Assembly (NCBI GenBank): GCA_914767715.1
Contig: OU612068.1
Span: forward strand, 6,572,001-6,636,000
Origin: Membranipora membranacea
Taxonomy: Eukaryota; Bryozoa; Gymnolaemata; Cheilostomatida; Membraniporidae
Reading direction: 5' to 3'
DNA length: 64,000 nt
The notes under the pieces are model-generated. The model did not search any database. It was not told where the DNA came from and worked only from the letters and a program-made list of their open reading frames with translations. Below are positions 37,901 through 49,008 of this stretch, in pieces (the stretch's first letter is position 1; the number at the start of each line of letters is the position of its first letter). Made by a program: the position numbers and the translations under genes.

Positions 37901-40900
37901 GCCTCCGGTCAGCTACTAGTTGAGGTAGGAAACTCAAACAAAATTTCCAATATCTGAAGGTCAGTTAATATTCATGATCTTGTACAGAGGTCAAAATACA
38001 TCCAAAATCTCCATAACAAATACCAGTCACCAAACTATCTCAACACGTCCTATCAAACTTCACTTAATTTACATGCCACAATATCTTGAACACTTAGAAC
38101 AAAAGCTCTCCTATCATTGTTCACACAAGCGTCAAAGGGCAGTCAAGTGCTGTGGTGGGGCCTAAAAGAGGGTATTATTATCTACTTAAAGCAACAAAGG
38201 CATTGATGAATATCAATGGCCGGAATGAGATACAGAAATTCATTATACCCTAAGAATGTGTGGCCTGTTACAGGTAGACCCACCTATAGAAGCTAACCGA
38301 TAGTGACCCATTTTCTTACCTCTTTCTTGGTAATATGATAGTCTGAAGCCATTAGCACCTGGGACATGTATTTCATCAGAGACAAAGTTGACATGAAGTT
38401 CACCAGTAGGATGGAGGGGTTCCAGGGCTGTCAGTGAGCCACATAGCTCTAGAGGTGAACTAAGGCTATTATTTGTGTCTGTGATTGTTAACACATCGCA
38501 ACAACTGCAAATAAAGGATGATTGACCATATCAATTTCTGGGCTTAGGTTACGTATCAGGTAAAGACATTGACATAAGGCGTTACCGATAATAATACGAT
38601 CTCGAGAAATAATACATCAAACGCACCATGAACAACCGAGGAGTCAAAAGACTTAAACCAAAGTCTAAAAAGGGTACAACCAAGTTAAACATCAAATTTC
38701 CTCACTTTGAACTACCAGATGCCCTCCACTCCTTAAACCTACCTATGATTATGTGAACATTTCGAGATATTGAGGAATTCAATCTGAGCGACGATTCTGT
38801 ATCCAGGAAGGGGAGTTAGTGTCCAGCTGACATTTTGTGACTCTGAGTAATCGTAGGGGTAATGAGGCGAGCTGATACTGTATCCTGGGAGAGGAGCAGT
38901 AGATATTATCATCGAGCTGATATTATGAGACTCCGGATAATGTGAGGAACTGGCAGATCCAGACAGATGCGCTGTAATAAGATACAAGACGGGGATAATA
39001 AAGATCCAGGTACAACAAAATGACAGATTTCAGATGGCTTCATGACTACAGAGGCTATTTTATCATGCCAGGACTCTGTGTCACGCCCAAATACCCCTGG
39101 GTGTAAGGGTAGAGATTGGCACGGGATTTATCCATATCCCCGATCGTAACAAAACATTGCGGCTAATTGCGAAGGTACTAACCACCATCTCTCTTGTGTC
39201 TGATATTTTCCGTTCTAGCGTTGAAATGTGCCTGGTAGGGTATGGCATTGTGGCTAATACTCCACTTCTTGTCCGAGATGTACGTCTTGCTTCGGATATC
39301 AAATTTAGTTTCTTCATCGTCACAATTCAACCTTATCACCATGTGGTCAAATACAACGCCATCAAGTGTCTGCAAATAACATGTTGAAAATTAACATGTA
39401 TGCAGTGATTTTGTACCACCAAACTCCAATCCAAAACAAACCATAAACACAAAACTTGCGGTAGGTAACATGCAAGAAAGTTAAACAATCTAAATTTGTG
39501 AGCAACCCATCTACCACTACCATATGCACTACACCAGCTACAAGCCTCTTCTCTGAGTTAGTAACACGACACCAATAAAATATACAAGGCATTTCACCAC
39601 TACCTGCCTACAAAGCCCCGAGTTATGATGAGGTGCTTAGGCTTAAACTGGATTTCCAATATTTCTACCTCTATGCTACCTCAAAAATAGGAACAGCATT
39701 AGGTGTCATAGAAGAGATTTATACACACAAAGTAACCGGTACCACTCTACTTAACTTACCACAGCAGCTGATCAATTATATTCTGCCACTAAAACAATGA
39801 GAAACAATAAATAATCAACCTACACAATGCAGGGCTATCTCTCATACACAGTAGTAGTGATTCATTGGGGTGATGTCAGAACTTGTTAATTACCTCATTA
39901 TAACTAATTCTGTAGACTGGATCCTCCAAATGGTGTTTGGCATCAGCTGATCCCTTGAGGGACGTAACGTCACATCTATCTTTAGCTTGGATGCCATTCC
40001 TTTGAGAACTGTAGGCTAAATAACAGTCAACGACTTGGCCCTCTACTGCACAAGCTTCGCTCAAAGCATGAACACAGAATTGGCTATCATTTCCTGCACA
40101 AGATCCCTCGGCACCATACAACTAAAATCATTAATAAGCAGAGGATAATTAGTGTAGGCTATATAGGCATGTGCTGCAGAGTGATACCCTACTGACCTTA
40201 ATATTTCGCGGGCTCCTAATTCACGGAGGGCACAACTCCAACCTTTTTCACTGTCTTAATTATTCACAGATCTCAGGCCCGCGAATTTAAAAAAAAAAGT
40301 CCTCTTAAGAATTTTAACCTGCAACATCCTATTTAAATGTGATTACAAGGCAGACACCCTACACACTGAGCTATTCAGCCTAATGCAGGTAATGACATAA
40401 AGTTACTGTGTTTAGCTAGTTTAAATTTTTCGCTGTTACTATCATCACTAACGCGAAATATTAACCCACTTGAAAACCTAAGGTCAGTAGAATATTCTAT
40501 AATCTGAGTTAACAAATGAGAGAACAAAGTGAAAGCGGGCAGACAATTTGATTCCACTTGGTGCCAACTATTGTTTTAAGTCACCAGCCATTTAACCCAT
40601 AATTAGGCTCGAGTTTTGGAAGAACTGCAAGTTTTGATATAGGCTACACCTCACAGTTTTGTTAAAACCAGTATGCACGCCCAATCGGATACGTTGCTGT
40701 TCCACATATCCGATCGGACTTGTAGGCCTAGAAGGTTTCTTACATAAAGAGGAGGGAGATGCACCTAGTAGGATTATATACGTGATTTGGTATCATAGCT
40801 CAGTAATATACCGAATTACAGATCAGATTAAGAGCAATCAAATGTAGTCAACAAATGTCTCAGGACAGTTCTAGCAAGCATACAGTAAATTGGTTAATAC

Positions 40901-43000
40901 CAGCCAACGCCTAAGTCACGAGAATGTTTGCGGGTTTCCAGTCACTAGGTGTAGGTATAATTGTGGTGATGCAAAGTCAAATGTTTATTCAAGGGCCTGC
41001 ACCACAATAAACTATTTCACTGGTACCGGTACTGGTACTTGACGTAACCAGGGCTACTTCATAGACCGTACAAGTTGCATGATGATTATGTGATATGCAT
41101 GACATGTATGCATGTCACCATATGTATAATGTAGGCCTAGCTAGCCAGACAGACCCAGAACAACAACAATACATCAACTGTCACTGGTATAAGAGAAGTG
41201 GAGAATGCCATTCAACGACAAGAAATGCCACGCGATCAACTTTGGCAATGCGAACCCCAAACTTACATATATGCTTGGTGACTCGCCTCTTGCCTGGACA
41301 GCCAGCACTAAATACCTGGGTGTGACCATTCAGTCAGACCTAAAATTTGACCAACACATCCAAAAAAAATGTGGAAAATCTAGGAAAATCCTAGGAGGCA
41401 TCAAACATCTGATGTATAGCGCACCAAAGGAAGCCAAGCTACTGGCATACACAAGCCTATGTAGGCCAATCCTCGAATTCGCAGACACAGTATGGGACCC
41501 ATCCACCAAAACAACAGCACAGAAGATAGAATTGGTGCAAAATGACGCCATCAGATTCATAGGTAACCTGAAGGGCCGTGGTACGAGTGTGACCGAAGCC
41601 AGGAATCAGCTAGAAATTGGGTCGCTGGAAGAAAGGCGGAAAAATCATCGGCTGTGTCTGCTCACCAGAGTTCTTCAGAACGAGAACCAACACCATGCTC
41701 TCTCTAAAGCATACGATGAAATCACCGAAGACAGGGAAAACGCTACAATGACCACCAGAGCAGCCGCCAGAGGTGAACCTAACTCTGTGGCCACAAACAA
41801 AAGTGTTTACCACGCCAGTTTCCTGCCTCGGACAATCCGTGAGATGAGAGGTCAGAAAACCGCCCAACCCTAAACAGCGCCATGCTGTTAAAACCACATT
41901 CCCTGGTCTAAACCCTGGTCCTAACATTTAGAGGCATCCCTAAACCGATTTCTTCGACAAATCAATAGGATGTGCTACCTCATCTGAGGTAAGGAAACTG
42001 AGGTAAGGAATAAGAAAAAAACACGGTCTGCTAGTAAATAAAGCAAGCTAAACAACTCATCATCCATCATCATGGCCCAAGCAATAAGTAAAACCTCATT
42101 CAGTCATTGGCCCAATAATTCTAACAGATTAATTAATATTAAATAATAATTAATAATGGAGATGAGATGTGTGAGGCCAACCAAAGAAAATAGAGTGTAT
42201 ACTTAGGTAGTTAAATATTTAGTCGACACCTGCATTGTAAATAGTGCCCAACACTATCATATGAATTCTTACATTCGAGTCTTTTGTCTTGGAGCATCTG
42301 CAACCACCTACCAATAATGGGAGCTAAATTTATTCCCATATCCAGTTCAACCTTGCCCAGTTGTGAAGAATTTCTTTCTTATTTCTAAGAAATGTTGTTG
42401 AGCAGTTACTAATAGCCTGGACAGGTAAATTTAGAATGTTGTTGATATTCATTTTTCTACCTGTCACCGCCTTAGCCTGGCTATATTTAATTCTTAGTGT
42501 AAAAAGAGGGCAACTCTCAATTACTGTATGTTCATAATCAGCTGTACTTTGGGAGCACAACTTCAATAATTTTGTCACATTTAATAGCCAATATTTCATT
42601 CCCTACCCAACAAATCTTCAAGTCCCAGCCAACACATCAGATAGCAAGTGACCATTGCAGCTGAGCAGTCCGCAATCAATAACTAATGCAGCATTAATAA
42701 TTCTTATTTTACGCAGCAGTATGGTTGACCCGACCATTAAAGATCATAGGTTTCAAAATAGATTTAGCCGAACCAAAAATAATCTCCTTTAAAATCACTT
42801 TACTTTACTTTGATCAAACCCAGGGTTAACAGTCAAACATGAAAAGTAGCCATATTTTTCTCATCAAAAACGTTATTCACAAGTTCTCAAACAATCTAGG
42901 ATATAATAAAGAATCCAAATAAATAAATAAATACCTGCGTGAACATCTGCATCAATATGACACATATGACCCATGACAGGGTCTGTGATACAGTTCTCAT
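16937..43000 (-). CDS. Type I membrane protein: 3 CUB, MAM, 19 EGF repeats, 1,888 aa
   Basis: Thirty-two coding exons (5' to 3' on the minus strand): 42935-43000, 39894-40121, 39183-39369, 38743-38971, 38320-38504, 37602-37832, 36274-36485, 35950-36060, 35417-35609, 35014-35150, 34346-34493, 33737-33914, 33535-33622, 33147-33324, 32701-32880, 32248-32398, 31221-31423, 30816-30931, 30386-30591, 29989-30161, 29345-29500, 28791-28953, 26575-26694, 25978-26331, 25149-25259, 24223-24422, 20781-20911, 20021-20246, 18865-19036, 18100-18239, 17387-17660, 16937-17156. They sum to 5,667 nt and every junction keeps phase with GT-AG sites. Residues 1-22 are a signal peptide; a Cys-containing N-terminal region runs to RHKR (155-158, furin type); CUB modules are at about 161-547; an unassigned region at 548-790; MAM at 791-968; 19 EGF repeats at 969-1725; RMKR at 1736-1739; a helix at about 1786-1811; and a 77-aa tail. 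It is probably an adhesion or recognition receptor. Ligand and orthology are unknown. Confidence 0.88.
17157..17386 (-). other. Last intron, between transmembrane and tail exons
   Basis: A short intron separates the membrane-spanning exon from the exon for the cytoplasmic tail. The tail (exon 16937-17156) is rich in Arg, Asn, Ser and Pro, with a poly-Asn patch, a PTRRS site and PPPQP near the end. I see no ITIM, ITAM or NPXY motif, although an RYY sequence lies near its start. The tail could bind SH3 or PDZ partners, but that is conjecture. Confidence 0.5.
20912..24222 (-). other. 3.3 kb intron inside the EGF block
   Basis: This is the longest intron of the gene. Several 60-90 residue open frames occur on both strands, but none resembles a known domain or an EGF repeat. 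A poly-G run lies near 20950. I see nothing else in it. Confidence 0.5.
26822..28666. mobile_element. 1.83 kb transposon with long (about 350 bp) inverted repeats
   Basis: The element at 26830-28658 sits in the intron between the exons encoding EGF repeat 7. Its left end (about 26830-27180) and right end (about 28300-28658) are inverted copies, starting CATAGAGTTATTATATACTC and including the CTCTAGAGTGGACAATG, CAATCTGGTTGTGCATGG and ATCATTGTGATG blocks. AAGCTAAC flanks it on both sides (26822-26829, 28659-28666). A longer 18-bp near-match (one mismatch) is also possible if the edges are set differently. No transposase is visible; the unique core (27180-28300) has no convincing frame. It is a non-autonomous element. 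The 8-bp duplication suggests hAT or P-type; long arms also occur in MULEs. Confidence 0.78.
29861..29985. repeat. CAATA-type minisatellite in an intron
   Basis: Words such as ACAATACACAATACATG are repeated over about 125 bp directly downstream of the donor of the exon ending at 29989. It is simple sequence. Confidence 0.65.
31221..32880 (-). other. MAM domain region
   Basis: Three exons (32701-32880, 32248-32398, 31221-31423) encode residues 791-968. They begin with the DCSFE...C.W start typical of MAM domains, contain the LISP...LSFRYHMYG core strand, and end with AVDSIFFCD, the usual MAM closing motif (IAIDDI..C). MAM domains mediate homophilic adhesion or dimerisation in meprins and receptor phosphatases. 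The four-cysteine set appears largely kept. Confidence 0.82.
33147..35150 (-). other. Unassigned extracellular region between CUB and MAM
   Basis: Five exons (35014-35150, 34346-34493, 33737-33914, 33535-33622, 33147-33324) encode about 243 residues with few cysteines and many aromatic and beta-type stretches, for example RIIISTQYTDSSLQLTFW and GNELTLIHTQ. It may hold one or two diverged CUB or jelly-roll modules; I cannot assign a family. Its exons splice in phase with their neighbours, so it belongs to the protein. Confidence 0.6.
35417..38971 (-). other. Three CUB modules
   Basis: Exons from 38971 down to 35417 encode CUB modules at residues about 161-298, 299-416 and 417-547. Each starts with the G.I.SP.YP..Y-type strand (SISSPHYPYDYSES, VIRSPSYGG, VLTSPLYPEKYP), has a central W or Y strand, an LCG or YCNG motif in the second half, and a GF.L.Y or GFKITYEF closing strand. 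CUB modules bind proteins or glycans, often with calcium. The second module has fewer cysteines than usual. Confidence 0.78.
35901..35936. mobile_element. 24-bp micro-hairpin flanked by GTATAA direct repeats
   Basis: TCAAGGAGTTCCTCTAACTC continues to CTTG at 35930 and forms a hairpin with AAGGAGTT/AACTCCTT arms. GTATAA occurs directly on both sides (35901-35906 and 35931-35936). It lies only 14 bases from the donor of the exon ending at 35950. A near-identical copy is at 14672-14697. Tiny size makes chance more likely than for the longer hairpins. Confidence 0.5.
40189..40490. repeat. Inverted repeat with CTACTGACCTTA ends
   Basis: CTACTGACCTTA at 40189-40200 and its complement at 40479-40490, each followed inward by TTAATATTTCGCG (with an extra stretch in the right copy), suggest a 300-bp decayed element. 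No target duplication was seen. Confidence 0.45.
41190..41873 (+). pseudogene. 5'-truncated non-LTR retrotransposon (LINE) reverse-transcriptase C-terminus
   Basis: An open frame of 222 codons, with a few more upstream before a stop, encodes the end of a LINE reverse transcriptase and the region after it. The W.MPFNDKKC, KYLGVTI, HI, LG..KHLM, AYTSLCRPILEFADTVWDP and IELVQNDAIRFI blocks are diagnostic of the Jockey/CR1/L2-type group. The catalytic YADD box lies further 5' and is absent, so it cannot act on its own. It is a dead 5'-truncated insertion with a still intact frame, suggesting a fairly recent event. It lies antisense in the first intron of the CUB-MAM-EGF gene. Confidence 0.88.
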
Positions 43001-43759
43001 GTTGTCAGTACGACTGTGTCACCAAGAGAATCTTATCGTGGATAAGGGGCTTTGTCTTCATGCACACAACTATTGAACTAGGCCTCCTCACTCCAGCCCA
43101 AAAGCGACTGAATGGCTGTGCCGGCTAACAACTCAACACAAATTACCGGCTACCAGTCGCTATTATGCAACGCTTTCTAGCCTAGCCTGCAATTACCTTT
43201 GAGCTGGCATTGTAGCACAAAACCATAATTTTCTGCTTGAATCTGTCGGAACAGTCAGGGGTTTCATGCTATTAGCTATTAGCCATACCTAGATAGATGA
43301 TGTATTACGCAGTGATGAGATGTGCTAGCTTTCAAACAAGTTCATTAGGATAAGAATCTACCTCTCATAGTTAGTTTAGTTAAGTCTGCTAAAATGATAA
43401 CTTAGAAAAATTGTGTAATGTAGTTATTTAGATAAAATCTGATGTGAATGGTTCGGGTCGGTTTTATGATAGCTTAAGCAATTTAGCCGTCATCCTTTGA
43501 TTATAAGGTCAATTATTGGCGCTTGTTATAATGATCCAGTCTCAAGATGATTATGTATAATGTCTAGGTAGTGGCGTTTAATGTACAGCAGCGCATCATC
43601 GCATCGCAAAGACTATAAATTCTCTCATTTGGGATATTTATATCAAATGCCAAATCTGGCAAATTTGAATGAAAAATACATCTCTAGATGATATTGATAA
43701 AGCAAAAGAACAACATCACACAAAAAATGCTTCCAGGTAATATTGTTGTGAATGCATAT

Positions 43760-46700
43760 CAAGCCTGCCTTGCAACATGGCAGAGCAATAAATACTTTAG
43801 AATATGGTCAATGCTTTCAGGAGCAAACTATTTTTTGAGGTACTGTCAATTGAAATCTGGTGGCACAGTTTTGCTATCACAGTAATCAGTGAGAAAATGA
43901 TACTGCTCTCCATAAAATGATGAGTTTGTGTAATTAATTTTCACTGTGTAATGAGTTGATTACATCAGAATGATAATGGAGCAAGCCTGCAGAGTGTTTG
44001 ATCAGCTCACCAGTTGTCTTGAAGTCTCGGGATGATTACTGCTGCGTATCTCTGACCACCAATGTAATAAGTTCTCCTTTTCCGCCACTTACCGCAACAA
44101 GTCATTCTCAACAATATCAGTGGGTTGTATACCTTTTGAATTACTCTAGAAGTTGCCCTTCTATTGATAAGACATGGGCAACTCCAAACTTTGTAGCGCA
44201 GTGATTTTGGCATGAATACATATTAAGATGCTGATGCTGATACTGATGTTGGTGCTGACAAGATGAATGCCCAAAATATGTATGTTGATGCATAGTGAAA
44301 TAATTCATCTTTGGTGGACTTTGTTTATTGACCTGTACCCTAAAGGAACAATATTACATAATGCAGCTCTACATGTGTTGCCAAGTTCTTGGAAAAACAA
44401 CAAATATGCAACATTTTTTGTATATAGAGTGAAGTTACTTTTGTATAGACAAAAGAATATTGTCCCGAATTGAAGTTACCCAATTAAAGAGATGTTTTTG
44501 AATTTGCAGACCATGTTTGTCTCACTTGCATAACAGGCCGGGTATTGCTGATACAATGTAGACTTTTTTTTACGAAATAATATTTGGGATTCGTGGAAGA
44601 ATGTCGTCTGCTGAAGCAATATAGTTTCATATAGGAAGCCACAATGATTTTATGAATCAATGATTTATTTCTGACAAGTCTCAGAAATGTCAGACACGTG
44701 CTCTTTTTTACTGGTACAACCGCATGGGAATAAAATTTGTCATTATAATGTGCCCATTCTTTTCTCCATAAAAGACGTCTGAATGTCTTTGATTGCAGAA
44801 AGACTGTTTATTTGACAGTGCCAGAAAAAAATGATCATTTACTGGTATCATCAATTTTAAATTGACAGTTCTTTGGAGTGCTGGAAATGAATTTTGTTCC
44901 TGGTATTTTTCAACAGCGCAGTTAGATTATGTGAGTCAACTCAAAACTTCCATCTTTTGGGTTCCAAACAGTTGTGAAAGGGTAGATCCTAGATGATAAT
45001 AAAATTATCCATCATTAATACCTGTAAAATGCACAACAGAACCTTGCGGTCAATACGTAGAATAATAAAACCAAAATACAGGACCAACTGCGTCAAATCA
45101 AGATTTTCAAACCAAATTGTTTCATTTCGTGGGGTGTAATTCTATCAATCGATAACATGAAGGAAAACTTATTCTCCAAACTAATTATTATTTATGTACA
45201 TATATCATATATATATATTTTTTTTATGAAGTAAAAAAGTTGTAATTTTTGTTTGTTTATAACATGCTTATATAGCCCCATCACATTCAAATAAAGGATT
45301 TTAGTTAATATTGATTTGATGAATATTAAGCCTCATCATGGCAGTGTAAAAAAAATCTGGTATCAATGCTTGCAAGAGCAAACTCTTTAATTTCCAGTAC
45401 TGTCAATTGATATCTGGTGGCACAGTTTTGCAATTATGGTAATCAACGAGAAAATTATGATACTCCTTGATGAAAATACAGGGGGAGGGGGGAGAGATTG
45501 GTTTGTGTAATTGATTTTCACCGTTCAATGAGTTGATCATATCATAGATATTAGCCTCAGAATGATAATAGAGCAAGCCTGCAAAGTGTTTGATCAGCTC
45601 ACCAGTTGTCTAGAAGTCTAGTGGTGATTATAAGCATGCTTATCACTGACCACCAATGTAAATATGTTCTCCTTTTTTGCAACAAGTCATTCTCAACAAT
45701 ATCAGTATGTGGGTTATACACATAGATTTAAAAAACTGTTTTTTAAATCTATGGTTATATACCTTTTGAACTGCTGTAAGAGTTATCCATTGCTGGCTAA
45801 GACATGGGCAACTCCAAACTCAGTAGCAGCGCGATTGGGCGCGATTATAGCATGAATACATATTTATGATGCTAAAAAGGTGAACACGCAAAATATGCAA
45901 GTTGATGCATGCTGAAATAAGTCACCCTGGTGGACTTTGTTTATTGACCTGTACCCTAAAGGATAATATTACATAATGCAGCTCCAGATGTGTTGGCAAA
46001 TACTTGGAAATAAAACGCAACATTTTTTGTGTGTAGAGTGTAGTGATATGTGCACAGACTAAAAAGCATTATTGCAAACTGAAAGGATCGCTAAGTAAAG
46101 GGATGTTTTTGAATTTTCAGGTGTTTGTTGTGGATTGGGGATGCGCGGTAGACTTTTTACGAAAGAATATTTATGGTTCCTGGAAGAACGTCTACTGCTG
46201 AAGCAATATAGTTTCTATATAGAAAGTTACAAGAGTTGCAGGAATTGTCTAACTTTGAAATGCCCTCAAGTCTCATTTCTGAGAATTGAAAGAAATGTCT
46301 GTGAAATGAACTTTTCCTGGTATTACTGTACTGGAATGAATATCATAATTATCATGTGCTTGTTCGTTTCTCCGTGAAAGGCGACTGAATGTCCTGAATT
46401 GCGAGAGGCTAATAATTTGACAGTGCCAGAAAAAAGGTGATCCGGTTTCATCAATTTAAAATTGACAGTTCTTTGGAGTGTTAGAAATGATCTTTGTTCC
46501 TAGTTGAGTACTTTTCAACGACACAGTTATATTGTGTATGCGTCAACTTCAAACTTCCTTCTTTCAGTTCCAGCCAGTTTTGAAAAGGTCGATCCTAGAT
46601 GAAAATAATAATGCTAGAGAGCGACATCGCATTCCGAAAATGATTTCAGTTAGTATTGATTGTATTCTAGCCTAGCAGAGCAATAAACATTTAAAAATTT

Positions 46701-48190
46701 GGTCAATGCTTACAAGAGCAAACTGTTTTATTTGTGATATGTCAATAAGAGTCTGGTGGCACAGTGTTGCAATCATTGTAATCACCTAGAAAATGATAAT
46801 ACTCCTTGATGTTATTGAGGGGTTTGAGAGGCTTGTGTAATTAATTTTCACTGTTTCACCGTTTCACCGTTTCACCGTTTCACCGTTTCACCGTTTCACC
46901 GTTTCACCGTTTCACCGTTTCACCGTTTCACCGTTTCACCGTTTCACCGTTTCACCGTTTCACCGTTTCACCGTTTCACCGTTTCACCGTTTCACCGTTT
47001 CACCGTTTCACCGTTTCACCGTTTCACCGTTTCACCGTTTCACCGTTTCACCGTTTCACCGTTTCACCGTTTCACCGTTTCACCGTTTCACCGTTTCACC
47101 GTTTCACCGTTTCACCGTTTCACCGTTTCACCGTTTCACCGTTTCACCGTTTCACCGTTTCACCGTTTCACCGTTTCACCGTTTCACCGTTTCACCGTTT
47201 CACCGTTTCACCGTTTCACCGTTTCACCGTTTCACCGTTTCACCGTTTCACCGTTTCACCGTTTCACCGTTTCACCGTTTCACCGTTTCACCGTTTCACC
47301 GTTTCACCGTTTCACCGTTTCACCGTTTCACCGTTTCACCGTTTCACTGTTTGACGAGCTGCTCACATCAGAATGATAATAGAGCGAGCCTGCAGAGTGT
47401 TTGATCAGCTCACCAGTTGTCTAAAAGTGTCTTGTTGATTATAACTGCTAATCTCTGATCACATATGTAAAAAAGTTTTCCCTTTCTGCAACAAAGTCAT
47501 TCTCACCAATATTAGTGGTGTAGATACAACACCACTGCACAACACACAAGTCGTCAGTTAGAAACCATGAATCAAGCACATCTTCTATGCGCTCACTAGT
47601 ACAACTTCCTCATGGCTGGCCCCAGCAGCATGAAGCCACCGGTACTTGGAAAAAACCAAGTGTAGTGATATGCGTACAGACTATAGAGTATTTTTGCAAA
47701 TTGAAGGTAGCCAAGTAAAGTTTTTGTATTTGCAGGAATGTTTGTTTCACTTGTATAACAGGCTGTGGATGGCGGATGCAAGGTAGACCTCTTACGAAAG
47801 AACATTTAAGATTCCTGGAAGCACGTCTACCAAAAGCAGTATAGCTTCTATATAGAATGTTGCAAGGGTTGCAGAAGTTGGCTAACATTGAAATATGCAT
47901 TTAATAAATCAATGTCTCGTTCCCAAGAATTTCAGTCAAATGCAGTCTATTCCTGTTACTACCCATGAGAATAAATGACATAATTATCATTGTTCATTCT
48001 TTTCTTCCTGAAAGCACCAAAATATCCTGGTTTGTGAAAGACTATTAATTTGACAGTGTCAGAATAACATGATCCTTTATTGGTATCATCCATCAATTTA
48101 AAATTGACAGTTCTTTGGATGTGCTAATAATAAACTTTGTTCCTTGGTGAGTACCTTTTAAGGACACATTTATACTGGTTCCAGACAGGG
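43760..48190 (+). repeat. Three tandem diverged copies of a roughly 1.3 kb non-coding unit
   Basis: Copies lie at about 43760-45010, 45340-46620 and 46660-48190. Shared landmarks include TCTGGTGGCACAGT (43857, 45413, 46752), AGTGTTTGATCAGCTCACCA (43993, 45586, 47396) and AATTGACAGTTCTTTGGA (44861, 46461, 48101). Divergence is moderate, roughly 15-25% by eye, with many small gaps. No shared open frame survives, so the unit is either an old transposon or a non-coding duplication. The third copy holds the octanucleotide array. Confidence 0.75.
46855..47351. repeat. Octanucleotide (CACCGTTT)n array, about 61 copies
   Basis: Almost 500 bp of nearly perfect CACCGTTT units. The array begins and ends with the variant TTTCACTGTTT. 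The two sister copies of the surrounding 1.3 kb unit have only a single ATTTTCACTGT- or ATTTTCACCGT-like word at the same place, so the array grew in one copy only. An 8-bp period changes reading frame each unit and is not coding. Confidence 0.92.
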
Positions 48191-48643
48191 GTGATTTCTA
48201 AATTGGGAATGTAACCTGGTTATTGTTTGAAATTGATACAAAAACTAGCCATATTCGCTGTTATGATTATTAGGGCCCGATATCTGATAACTTTTGACTG
48301 ATTGCTCAAAGTCAAACATATCTGTTGCCAAATCTTAAATGAATCGGATGGTTATTTACATTTAGCTTAGACAGGAGAATAAAACCTTGTAAATATATGG
48401 AAGTCTTTTTGTATCAATCATCGGACAATTTTATAAGCAGTTCGATTATACCGGTTGCTGTCCACTTATTATCAATTTCCCAATTGACTCTATACGAGTT
48501 TAGTTGTCTCTCTCTCCTTGCTGTCTTGGCGCCAGTGGCCAGAATTCAAAGACCAATTTTGGCCGACAGTGTGTGCTTGCAGTCTGCATACCTAAGTTTG
48601 AGGATTGAATTTCCACATAATACCTGATCTTGACCTAATATAA

Positions 48644-48712
48644 CCCCTTCACTAGCCTGTCTTAACAAGCTTTGTTGGGGACAAAGCTTGTTAAGACAGG
48701 CTACCCCTTCAC
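48644..48712. mobile_element. 51-bp hairpin insertion, TAGCCTG family, 9-bp TSD
   Basis: At 48653-48703, perfect 22-bp arms starting TAGCCTGTCTTAACAAGC flank the 7-base spacer TTGGGGA. The 9-mer CCCCTTCAC lies on both sides (48644-48652, 48704-48712). Related hairpins occur at 8366 (with its own 9-bp duplication) and 63541. Confidence 0.8.
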
Positions 48713-49008
48713 AAGGATGTGATGTGAAATGAATTTTGATCCAATATAACCGCATGTCTACTTGATGTGGCCCTATCCATAAACATAAATATATTATTTA
48801 TATGTTAATGGACCATATATCACATAATCGGCCCTAAAGGGAAGCAAAATGCTAAATTAAAGGTTCAAGTTTGATCAAGGTCCAATGCTTGAACCCTGTT
48901 GAGAAGTTTTTCTCAGAATTTGTCATTTAATCATGAGAATTAAAAGAAGAGTGAAATGTGAACGGCATGGTAAACTCGTTTCTACTTACTTACTTATTTC
49001 ACAGAACA

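Larger units (their letters stand above)
40122..42934 (-). other. First intron of the CUB-MAM-EGF gene
   Basis: The 2.8 kb intron separates the signal-peptide exon from the rest. It carries an antisense LINE fragment (41190-41873) and a possible inverted-repeat remnant with CTACTGACCTTA ends at 40189-40490. No further exon was recognised. Confidence 0.6.

Noticed and set aside
46855-47351. CRISPR-like regular repeat
   Set aside because: The repeats are directly adjacent with an 8-bp period and no spacers, and the setting is an animal genome. It is a minisatellite.
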